Assembly (NCBI GenBank): GCA_037893245.1
Contig: JBAIAA010000789.1
Coordinates: forward strand, 62,001-126,000
DNA from: Crossaster papposus
Taxonomy: Eukaryota > Echinodermata > Asteroidea > Velatida > Solasteridae
DNA length: 64,000 bases
Direction of reading: 5' to 3'
Positions 1-11,020 of this stretch are shown piece after piece. How positions within the stretch are numbered: the first letter of the stretch is position 1; each line of letters opens with the position of its first letter. A program made the position numbers and the translations under genes. Below the pieces are notes generated by a model that was given only the letters and a program-made list of their open reading frames with translations, had not been told where the DNA came from and did not search any database.

Positions 1-2007
1 CTTTCACGAATCACGATTGTACGTACTATACTACCATGACTTATCGTAATGTCGTTAATCTTAGCGCAATCGTCTGTATACATGTTATCGGATGTAATCG
101 GCGATATTCGTATAGTGGTCCTTGCTCCTGATCCGCGCTATCGTAATAGACCTTATACATGTAGTACACCTATATATCGTATAGCAGATCTTGATTAATC
201 CACTTTATGTACTTACAGAGGTCGTTGATATTCGTAGTGCCACATTAGAAGGACTGTGAGTATTTGTAGGAAGGTGCATTCGAGACACGTTTCACCCGAT
301 TCACTGCTAGGACTAATCGGGGGCTAGGACTAAATGCTGCAGAAGGTGGTTATTTGTGTACTTGAGACTACCAATAAACTCATCGTTGTCTGGTGATCCT
401 CATCTCACGCTTCGTCCTCATCTGAATTTGATGTGTATTTTTGTTCTTCAAATTACGGATGTCGTTTGGGTGCTTTATTCGGGGTCCCCAAATCCCAAAA
501 GGTTAGATCAGCCGTATTTAGCGGGAGATCTTACCCAAGCTCGGTGGAAGTTGGTGACACGTTTGTTCTAGTTACTGGCAGGTCGTGGCTTTGAGTCCAA
601 CCAAAGTGAGATTGCGAAATTTGTATTCTTGCAAACCATCTGACATTATTGAGTACAGAATGCTCATGAAATCAATGAAGAATGAAATCAAAATGAATTT
701 CACATTAGTGATAGATTGATCAATTTGTATTCGCATAAACCCACCTAAGCTTGTTTAATCCTCTCGTTTCCCCCTCAAGAGCTTATTTTTAACCAGTTTG
801 CGCCGGAGGACGTATATACACGCAAAGTTTTCCCCAGATTAAAAACGGATGCCGCATAAACACGTCACGAGCAAGACTAGAAATGTCTGTCAGCAGCAAG
901 CAATGCCGGAAATGCGTGGGTGTGCTTCCCGGTACCATTCGCCTAAACCTGCCTCGGTTCGAGTTTTGTTAAAAATTATCCCGCGCCTCGGCTCGGTGAT
1001 GTTCCCGGCGCGAAGGAATACAAGCCAAGTTTACACCCACCCGTTTGTATCGACCTGACACGTTAATCGAAGGCGAAGTAGTAGCCGTATATCACATACA
1101 ATTAAACAAGCTTTGCATATTGCAGTCGATGTTCGTGGTGCGTTTGAGCTGTGTACTTGCTGTTAATGTAATTTGGATTTACCGATGTAGCATTAATTTC
1201 AGACACTATGAAGTACAGACTCATTGGTAGTAATGCGCATGCCAAAGTATAGACAATTGGAAGTGACAAGTCACGTGAGACGGTTTAACCAATAGTATGG
1301 ACAAATAGTCCAATATTCACAGGAGTTTGATTTCTATACGACAACGCTACTTGCATCACTTTTAAATACTTTGATGGGAAAGCTACAGTTTTTGTGATAT
1401 GTGGTAAAATAATTTAAACCCACAAAATTGTAACCGTAGGACTTACAAACTCTGTCTGCAAATCATTTTAAGTGCTAAGTCAAGCCTACCAATGTTTATC
1501 CACAACATGACGAGAAAAATGAACAAGTAAGTCTCACGTAAACATTGCGCCTATGATGTTGGGATAATTGTGTTGGCCATCCGTCATGTGCAGCCACCGA
1601 TATTAATTTAAATCAATAAATTCACTTTAACATATTAATAAGGAGCCCGGGTATATGTTAATAACACATCCTTGCATTATTGTTTGGTGTAAGTGCGCTC
1701 ATAAAAAAACCGGTCCATGGGGGATAAAGGAAACGATAAATTGTGTTTTGCCGCCCGAGGCTTCGTGTAAGAACCAGACAGTCTTGTATTGTAGACAAAG
1801 AATAGCGAAGAACAGCAATTAAATTGTTCTGCAATAGGGCGCCCTTGAAACCAGCGCAATTTTTCTCGTATATTTTCTCTCGCATCCGCGTGCAAAGCCG
1901 CGTTCGCATTGGACTTTTTTTGGTAAAACCTACGGAGAACTTAACCAAATTAAATCCAATGCGGACAGGCGGTAACATTGTCAAATTGTCCATTTTCCCC
2001 TCCGACT
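1..2007. other. Noncoding, no gene recognised
   Basis: Only short frames without recognisable domains. Holds a truncated TTAA-type MITE at 789-1014 and a small imperfect inverted repeat near 1902-1965. Confidence 0.5.
789..1014 (+). mobile_element. TTAA-type MITE, copy 1 (right end lost)
   Basis: Starts TTAACCAGTTTGCGCCGG and shares internal blocks (GCATAAACACGTCACGAGCA; GGAAATGCGTGGGTGTGCTT) with copies at 25056, 32203 and 40155. It ends at CCCGGCGCGAA without the final CTGGTTAA. Confidence 0.85.
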
Positions 2008-4080
2008 TGAGTCCCCTATCAAATGACTCGACTCCCCCATCAAATGACCCGACTCCCCATCAAATGACTCGACTCCCCCATCAAATGACTCGACTCCCCA
2101 TCAAATGACTCGACTCCCCCATCAAATGACTCGACTCCCCCATCAAATGACCCGACTCCCCCATCAAATGACTTGACTCCCCCATCAAATGACTCGACTC
2201 CCCATCAAATGACTCGACTCCCCCATCAAATGACTCGACTCCCCCATCAAATGACTCGACTCCCCCATCAAATGACTCGACTCCCCCATCAAATGACTCG
2301 ACTCCCCCATCAAATGACCCGACTCCCCCATCAAATGACCCGACTCCCCCATCAAATGACTCGACTCCCCATCAAATGACTCGACTCCCCCATCAAATGA
2401 CACGACTCCCCCATCAAATGACCCGACTCCCCCATCAAATGACCCGACTCCCCCATCAAATGACCCGACTCCCCCATCAAATGACCCGACTCCCCCATCA
2501 AATGACCCGACTCCCCCATCAAATGACCCGACTCCCCCATCAAATGACCCGACTCCCCCATCAAATGACCCGACTCCCCCATCAAATGACCCGACTCCCC
2601 CATCAAATGACTCGACTCCCCATCAAATGACCCGACTCCCCCATCAAATGACTCGACTCCCCATCAAATGACTCGACTCCCCCATCAAATGACTCGACTC
2701 CCCATCAAATGACTCGACTCCCCATCAAATGACCCGACTCCCCCATCAAATGACTCGACTCCCCATCAAATGACTCGACTCCCCCATCAAATGACTCGAC
2801 TCCCCATCAAATGACTCGACTCCCCATCAAATGACCCGACTCCCCCATCAAATGACCCGACTCCCCCATCAAATGACTCGACTCCCCCATCAAATGACCC
2901 GACTCCCCCATCAAATGACTCGACTCCCCTATCAAATGACTCGACTCCCCCATCAAATGACTCGACTCCCCCATCAAATGACCCGACTCCCCCATCAAAT
3001 GACTCGACTCCCCCATCAAATGACCCGACTCCCCCATCAAATGACCCGACTCCCCCATCAAATGACTCGACTCCCCTATCAAATGACTCGACTCCCCCAT
3101 CAAATGACTCGACTCCCCCATCAAATGACTCGACTCCCCCATCAAATGACTCGACTCCCCCATCAAATGACCCGACTCCCCCATCAAATGACTCGACTCC
3201 CCCATCAAATGACCCGACTCCCCCATCAAATGACCCGACTCCCCCATCAAATGACCCGACTCCCCCATCAAATGACCCGACTCCCCCATCAAATGACTCG
3301 ACTCCCCATCAAATGACTCGACTCCCCCATCAAATGACTCGACTCCCCCATCAAATGACTCGACTCCCCCATCAAATGACTCGACTCCCCCATCAAATGA
3401 CCCGACTCCCCCATCAAATGACCCGACTCCCCCATCAAATGACTCGACTCCCCTATCAAATGACTCGACTCCCCCATCAAATGACTCGACTCCCCCATCA
3501 AATGACCCGACTCCCCCATCAAATGACCCGACTCCCCATCAAATGACCCGACTCCCCCATCAAATGACCCGACTCCCCCATCAAATGACTCGACTCCCCC
3601 ATCAAATGACTCGACTCCCCCATCAAATGACTCGACTCCCCCATCAAATGACTCGACTCCCCCATCAAATGACCCGACTCCCCCATCAAATGACCCGACT
3701 CCCCCATCAAATGACTCGACTCCCCCATCAAATGACACGACTCCCCCATCAAATGACCCGACTCCCCCATCAAATGACTCGACTCCCCCATCAAATGACT
3801 CGACTCCCCCATCAAATGACCCGACTCCCCCATCAAATGACTCGACTCCCCCATCAAATGACCCGACTCCCCCATCAAATGACCCGACTCCCCCATCAAA
3901 TGACTCGACTCCCCATCAAATGACCCGACTCCCCCATCAAATGACCCGACTCCCCCATCAAATGACCCGACTCCCCCATCAAATGACCCGACTCCCCCAT
4001 CAAATGACCCGACTCCCCCATCAAATGACTCGACTCCCCCATCAAATGACTCGACTCCCCCATCAAATGACTCGACTCGG
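2008..4080. repeat. 21-bp tandem array, about 98 copies
   Basis: Unit CAAATGACTCGACTCCCCCAT, 21 bp, with interspersed 20-bp units missing one C. Units are mostly of two kinds, GACTCG or GACCCG, with rare GACACG and CCCCTAT variants. Because 21 is a multiple of 3 and no stop occurs in some frames, both strands carry long open frames (HQMTRLP repeats on +, MGESSHL/FDGGVES repeats on -). The 20-bp units break them. I treat these as noncoding satellite frames. Confidence 0.97.
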
Positions 4081-5735
4081 CTCAAGTCACGGCGAGCATG
4101 ATTACTCAACTCTACTCGACTCGAGCAAAGATAATAAAGCTCGAGTCCCCAAAATAAAGGTTTTATTTTTAATCATGACTTACTAAAAGTTTAACGAAAC
4201 TCCCATTTTTGCGAGGAATTACACAGCATACAAAAAAATAAATCGTCGTAAAAGGCCAGTTCAGCAATTATACTCGTTAGACTTGAAATCAAGTCTGTAA
4301 TTGTTCAGCGCTAGTTCATTTCGGTGGCGCGCGCCGGCCTGCGGACAAAGACGACCGTGTCTAACGACTTGATTCCAAGTCTATTTTGGCCTTCGGTTTG
4401 GCAATTCTCACGCCAAATCACGAACATGAAGCGCGACTATGTCGCAATGGTCCAATTTACTTACCTCCCCAAAGGGCAATATTCTCAAAGGTTTCGAAAC
4501 CATGCATTTACAATGTATTGTACACGCTTCAATAACAAATATTCATTAACCGGCAAAGAGCTCTTTTTTATTTCAGTTTACGGAAATTTAAGCGCAATCG
4601 ACCAAACAATTGCCTATCCAAATATGTACCAGGAAAACAAGTCATACGAGTTTTCACTACAGAAAACTCTATTTGCATAAGACGTAATGTTTGTCTGAAA
4701 AAAAGCGTAGAGTTACATTGCGTATTATGAGTGTTTTCTGGAACTACCCACATTATGCGCATTTTTATTTCAAATAAAAAGTGTATTGAAGACTGTGAAA
4801 GCAAAACCTGTTTTTCAGATATGCCGATCAATTGGGTGTTTGGTCTGAAGTAATTAAAGTACTTTTGCTTTTTAAAATTGGACAGAAAACATTGGTGTCG
4901 GTAGTGTAAACTGGAGGAATAACAAGTGCCATTCGTTTCTCTGGCAGTTTTTCTTTGTTACCCCTAAACATATAGGTGTATCAAAAAGAAGTATACACTC
5001 GGTACAATGTCTCTATTTACAATTTCAATTTTATTTTTTTGAATAGGGCCTATGGCAAATATGGGGAGAAACCTTTCCGCGCGCAATTTGAATAAGGACC
5101 AAAAAAACAACCTCTTTTTAAAACTACAGAAAGTCCTGCCAATGCAAACAAGCTAATTATAGAGTACCTTGTAGTAATCCTACAAAATTCGTTTAGAAAA
5201 GTCAATCGAAATTTGGAAAAGGCACGGACGTCCACACCAACTTTAATAATAAATGGCGGGATCCTTGTCAAATTTTTTTAAGTCGTTAAACACTGAACAA
5301 GATAGTGGTCATCAGTCTAACTTTGACATTGTGAGTTGCCAGGCAACCGGATCCACCGACGGTGTTCCAAGCATTGCGTTCCAGTCATTTAAACAGCACT
5401 AGCGCCTCTTCGTTTTGTTCCTCATTGCGGCTACGCGTCGTTGCCTAGCAACAGTTGCCTGGGATCCAATTGCCCGTGACTGATTGTGTTTCCCGCCAAA
5501 AGACACGAGCTTTGCGTTTCGGTTTATTGAGTGGCGGTCTCGCAGTGGTGGAATACAATGGTGATAGGATAATAATAGTGATAACAACAACGCGCCAGGC
5601 AGTATACCATAGGACGGGGAAATGTATTTGTCAATGTGTGTGTTGGTTTGCTGGTATATAGTTGCTTAGATATTGATTAATTTTCGGAATCTTCAGGGCT
5701 AGATATCTAGTAGATAGAGCACGATCCATACTCCC
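4081..5735. other. Noncoding interval
   Basis: No supported gene. CpG-containing stretches at about 4260-4450 and 5340-5520; the latter holds an X-box-like GTTGCCTAGCAAC. Confidence 0.4.
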
Positions 5736-5736
5736 A

Positions 5737-6145
5737 ATGCCGTTCTCATTCCTATGTCATTTCCAAATTCAATATTCCCGGCCCCGTTCCCACTCGTTTT
5801 CCAATGCATTTCAATTCCTGTTCTTTTCTCGTTTCCTCTCCCAATTTCATTCCCAGTTCCGGTCCGTGTTCATGTTTTCGTTTCCGTTCCCATTCTTATT
5901 CCCGTTCCCATTCCTGTTCCCATTCTCATTTCCATTCCAGTTCCAGTTTCCGTACATGCATTCCAGTTTCCGTTCATGTATTCCAGTTCCCATTCCCGTT
6001 CCCGTTTGTTCCCATTTCCATTTCCATTTTCATTCCAACACCAGTTCCCATTCCCATTCCAGATCCTATTCTCATTCTAGTTTCCGTTAATGCATTCCTA
6101 TTCCAATTCCCGTTTCCATTCCTATTCCCAGTCTCATTTAAGTTG
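5737..6145 (+). repeat. CATTCC/CGTTCC hexamer-like microsatellite
   Basis: About 400 bp of degenerate 6-bp repeats (CATTCC, CGTTCC, AGTTCC, CATTTC) keeping three frames open as Phe/Pro/Ser-rich peptides. Similar shorter tracts lie at 8140-8210 and 8255-8445. Confidence 0.9.
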
Positions 6146-7636
6146 GCAATTCCTGTCAAATCCTATCGCCTTGATCTCTATAAGCAATTGACCTCATAAA
6201 AGTCTGTAGGCCTATACTTCAACATTTTGTATTAATATAGATCTCCATCTTTTGACCCTGTGTTCCTCTCAAGTGACACGTGATGCATGAAATTCTTCTC
6301 TACGATTGCCATGGTAACGCGTAATCTACTGGAAAACTATTAGTTCTGATGCACTACAAATCACGCCCCATGGAGGGGGGGGGGGGGGGGTGCTTCACTT
6401 GACGATAAATCACTGCCACTGAATTGAAGCCCATGTAAGTTGATTTCATCACCTTACCCCATAACCGACAAAGGTTGCATCACTTAATACTGCCGACCGT
6501 TCGCGATCGAGATTTACAACCCGCTTCTTAACTTAACCCTGTACGCTCACGCACTATTTATTACTTGCGCCCATTGGCCAATCCCGCTAGTAGCGCGCTA
6601 ACTCCGTGTAAAATACTCTTGGTTCAAGTTGAAGTGACGTCACACTAACAAACCGGATAAGGGTAAATTATATTGGAAATGCTTTCTACTAAGTGCTTCG
6701 AACCTTTTCTGTCACTCCATCCCTCTTTTTAGAACACGTCCATTTCCTTTTTTTTCACGCGTAATTTTTTCCTCGCAGAAGTGACCTCATTTTCCGGGTC
6801 GTTTGTGGTGCGCGCGTGCTGTGTAGCTTGGCTGTTTCCCATGCACATGATGCATCAGTCTTCATTACGTGTGTTAGCAATTCGAGATATCCAAGCAACG
6901 CAATATTAAGACGTGGAAGAGGGGATGTGATGAAATCTGCCGTCTCACGCTAAGTAATACATCTTGTCCAGCCTGTTTTATTTCGGCAAAGCGTCTGAAG
7001 TTTAGTTTTAAAACAAACCTCGCTCCATTTATTTTAATGATTCCTTAATTTAGTTTGTCCTTTGGGGTGTGCTGTAACATTGTATTTACGAAACGGTTAT
7101 ATTAAGTAACGGTTCAAAATTAGAAAGAAAAAAAAATGGTTCATTATTGTTTAAAAAAACACACCACACATTTTGGGTCAACAAAATGTACAAATTACAA
7201 ATGCATTAAGGTGTCATTTGGAGAACGTTCCATATTAAATTACAATCACTGAAGCAAATTCATTAGCACTGTGCATTTTATTTTCCGTAACATTCTGTCT
7301 GTCTGTCTTATTTTAAAACCATTCATTTCTTTAAATTTGATATTTCAAATTTCAAACTTATAAGGTCATTTTTGCGGGACCTAACTCGACACCGTAAAAC
7401 CATTTGCACCAGAAAAGACTTGCTGATCTTGTCTGATGTTCCCTGCTAAAAAATGCGAAAGCCTCGAAATCATTGTAGATTACTATCCTAATATACATGT
7501 AACTGTCTTCAAGGGCAGGAAATTTAAATTTAATCGTATCACCGAGCAATGGCGCTGACAAGCATGCTAATCCGATGCCTGAAGCTCACCATTCCATTCA
7601 AGCCAGCGTCATTATGAAAACCAGACTCGTTTGCTT

Positions 7637-7890
7637 AAAGGTAGAACATACCATTTGCAGATATCGAAAATATTGACTACCGTCCGGCGATCGCAAAAAA
7701 AACCCAAATAACATAAGAACCACTGCTCGACGCCGGTTGAAAACAAACGCTGTTTTCCGTGCTTTTCTCGGCATCCATGATTGTAAAACTTTGGACAGGT
7801 CAGTTAAACGATATTTACTATATAATACAAACCCCTAAATCCACCAATTCATGATAATTCAAGCATTTACCAATGGTGTATCCTACCTTT
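7637..7890 (-). mobile_element. AAAGGTAG-type MITE, copy 1
   Basis: Ends AAAGGTAGAACATACCATT and AATGGTGTATCCTACCTTT (inverted). Internal block GCATCCATGATTGTAAAACT with TTGGACAGGTCAGTTAAACG is shared with 29750-30060 and 31073-31430. A middle part is missing relative to the longer copy. Confidence 0.8.
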
Positions 7891-8139
7891 TAAACCCTCT
7901 CACATGATTAGTAACGATCCTATTTATCTTAGGCATGCGCAATACTACCAACGAGTCCGTATTTCATAGTCTGACATTCACACCTGATCACACCGGATTT
8001 AAGCCATGTTTAGATTTTGTTCGCTTGTTGCTTTACGGATTGGACGAATGTTTAAAGAATTGGACATAGGGGGTGGTCAAACCAAAACAATTGTAATAAT
8101 GAAGCGTTTTCTCCATTTCGATGGCGCCACATCTTCCAT

Positions 8140-8445
8140 TCACGTTCGTATTTCAGTTTCTATTCCTATTCCCATTTCTGTTCCCATACCTATGCCTTTT
8201 CCTATTTTCACATAAAGCGCATTATTAATACCTATTATTATTATAATTATTATTTTTCATTCCCATTGTTCCCATTCCCGTTTTCATTCCTATTTCTATC
8301 CCCATTCTCATTCTCATTGCCATTTCCGTCCCGTTTAATTCCCAATACTGATTATTAATTATTCTCGTTATAATATTCATTCCCATGCAATGTTATTTTC
8401 ATTCCATTTCCATATCAATTCCTATTCCCACTCCCACCCTCATAG
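8140..8445 (+). repeat. Second and third tracts of CATTCC-type repeat
   Basis: TATTCCTATTCCCATTTCTG-like hexamers at 8150-8210 and 8255-8445, separated by an A/T-rich break. Same motif family as 5737-6145. Confidence 0.8.
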
Positions 8446-9621
8446 CTGATCCTCATAGTTGATCCTCATAGGCCTACCTCTCCCATAGTATTATTACCTT
8501 GAACTCTGAAACCTTTTTTTATACCGACAGGAAAAAAGGTAAACGTTTATTTGCATCGCAACATTAAATATACCTATCCACATTGTTGTCTATAAACAAT
8601 GTTTTTACAACAATTATAACCCCAACCGAGCGTTGTCCGTCAACAATGACGTCAGCCTTAACGACGCCAGATAATATCGGTGGTACATGCACAGCCTCTG
8701 ATAGCCCACTGACTGATGAAGGCGCCTATCAACAACCAGCACGTACTGTGTATTACGTGTGTACCGCGCCGACATCGGATCAATTCTTTAATAAACCGTC
8801 TATAGTGCTCGACCACTGATGCCCTGCACGCTGCTGTGCTGGCCTGGGTTGCTATTGTCATCAATTTTCATAAAAAGGTGGATTTTCTATTCGAGGTGGT
8901 CGTCGATTATGCAAAACAAATCTGCTTTCATCGCATTTTGTGGACTGTACAAGTAGTTATTAGTCGCCCACCCTGATAGAAAATTCTGTATTTTGCGATA
9001 AAATTAAAGAACGAAGCAAGAAGAATAAAATAAGAAAATTTGTAAAGATGCTTTGAATAGATGTTGAGGATGGTGTCAATGATTCTCCGGTGTACCGTCG
9101 GAGGCTTTTAGTTAGCGTGACAAGAGCGGACAGGCGATGGGGCGTTTGGAGCGATATCGCCGCAGGTAACTCTGGCCACGCGCGCTGAGCGAGAGGACTG
9201 GATATCGGAGTTTATTCAGTGACGGACATTTCTCTGTCGCATGATCTTTGCTGCGACAAGAAGGAAATAATTGTTGGCGCCTTGCTGCAGTGTAGGTGAC
9301 CTAAGGTAGGTTTGACATTATCGGAATTAAAAAGAATGCAAACCTAATGAAACTCAACATTCCACTTGCAGTTACAGTTTATTTTTACAGTACAACTTGT
9401 AAAAACAGATTTTTGTATTAAATACAGTTATTTAGATTAGTCATTATTGAGGTCTGAATAATGTAATGTGTGTTTTTTTGTCAATTTCTGCCAATGTTAT
9501 ATATTTTTTTAAAGTCTATATTTAGCGGGAGAATACTATATTCTTGTCAAGCATGAGAAATTAATTATAGAGTTTAAAAAAAGCTTTCTTAAATAATTGT
9601 TTGCATGAACTACTATATTAA

Positions 9622-9960
9622 TTTGAATAAGATTAATACTGCTGCAAACTGCTTACTGGCTGGAATGACCTGAAATATACAAATCAAATAAGTTAAGAGG
9701 GCCTAATATCTTTGTTAGTTCTTCCTTTTGATCTCCATCCTGGACCCCCTTCCTTGTGGTTTAACCCCTTCTGCTTTTGTTCTTACCCTGCCTTTGATCC
9801 TACCCACACTGACCTCACCCTTTAATCCCTCAGCCTAATCCTTTTGTTGTTTGTTCCATTGTAATCTGTGCTTTTTCTTTTGTGTTTCTTCAGCTTTCAT
9901 GATGTGCATCATGCTGTATGTTGCCCTATATATGTTTGTTTCTTGTACACTATATTAATT
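9622..9960. mobile_element. AAATCAAATAAGTTAAGAG-type element, copy A
   Basis: Shares GAATAAGATTAATACTGCTG and AAATCAAATAAGTTAAGAGG with 17983-18178. Its inner part (from 9712) is the reverse complement of sequence at 14880-15015. Confidence 0.7.
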
Positions 9961-10261
9961 TGTTAATCTCCATAATTATATGCTTCAAAATGTTGTTTTT
10001 TTAAGAAAAACGATTAAAAGATTAATTTTAAAGTACATCTTAATAAGATAATATTTTTGTAATTTCGTTAGATAAAAAAATAATATGAAGCTAAAACAAT
10101 TTTGTTGTTAATATAAATTCTCAATTTCCAACTCTGTGATGAACTCTCTTTCTAATTGTTAGACTTCTTGGATTTAATGTATGTGGTCCTTGGTTGATAT
10201 TGGGACTTATCTATTCAAATTAATCCTTTTTTTTCTGTCTTCATGTTTTAGCTGGTCCAAG

Positions 10262-11020
10262 ATGGGAAATAATCAGTCAGGGACACTGATAAACCACTAC
10301 ACAAACTATAGCAATGGCTATGTGGTGGAATACGTACCCTCGAACCAACAGCCCTGTCAGAGCTGGTTGCTGTTACCGGCTGAAAACCTCTGGTCGATTC
10401 CTCTCCGTGGTTTAATTTACATCACGGCCATGTTGTATATTTTTGTCGGCATTGCCATCGTGAGCGACATCTTCATGTGTAGCATCGAGATGATCACGAG
10501 TAAGAAACGGAAGATACTCCGCTGGGATGCAGAGACCAAAAAGCATGTGGAGAAAGAGGTTCTGATCTGGAATGAAACTGTCGCCAATTTAACTCTCATG
10601 GCGTTAGGGAGCAGTGCCCCTGAGATCCTATTGAATATCGTAGAGACATGCCAGCATCTGCCCGATTACGACCCTAACAACCCCCAAGACAGTCTTGGAA
10701 CGTTTACCATCATCGGCAGTGCTGCTTTCAATCTTCTTATCATCACCGCCATATGTATCTCCAGTGTGCCTTCGCCCGACGTCAAGACAGTCAAGGAGTT
10801 TGGCGTGTTCATGGTGACTTCGATTTGGTCCATCTTTGCCTATATTTGGATCTTGATCGTTGTGGTGTGGAACTCGCCAGGGGAGGTTGAGATTTGGGAG
10901 GCTTGGGTCACTTTGTTGTACTTTCCCCTTCTTGTTATAAATGCTTACTGCCAAGATAACGGGTGGTGGATCAAGCGACATAAAGTGGGCGGAACCGATC
11001 CCCAGCAGGGCAGCCAAATG
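10262..11020 (+). CDS. SLC8A: NCX exon 1: start, first transmembrane helices, alpha-1 repeat
   Basis: Encodes residues 1-253. An extracellular N-terminus with NQS and NYS sequons leads into TM1 (about 50-72, [20 protein letters not shown]), the alpha-1 repeat with the ion-binding GSSAPE motif, then further hydrophobic helices and the start of the cytosolic loop (WWIKRHK). A strong acceptor (pyrimidine tract and AG ending 10251) precedes the ATG by 10 nt, which argues that at least one upstream exon exists. The ATG at 10262 has A at -3 and G at +4. The frame stays open upstream to an ATG at 10181, but that stretch overlaps the acceptor tract. Donor ATG|GTGAGT, phase 0. Confidence 0.9.

Noticed and set aside
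356-571. 71-codon frame near the left edge
   Set aside because: No recognised domain, no splice signals or neighbours supporting it.
2008-4109. Long open frames on both strands (up to 196 codons) with HQMTRLP or FDGGVES repeats
   Set aside because: They follow from a stop-free 21-bp satellite unit, occur in several frames and on both strands, and break at every 20-bp unit.
5737-6199. Three overlapping frames coding Phe/Pro/Ser-rich peptides of 108-131 residues
   Set aside because: Hexamer microsatellite keeps all three frames open; no domain and no splice support.
8583-8864. Overlapping + and - frames of about 70 codons in a more GC-rich patch
   Set aside because: No domain similarity; could be 5' regulatory sequence of NCX (contains TGACGTCA at 8647), but coding is unsupported.
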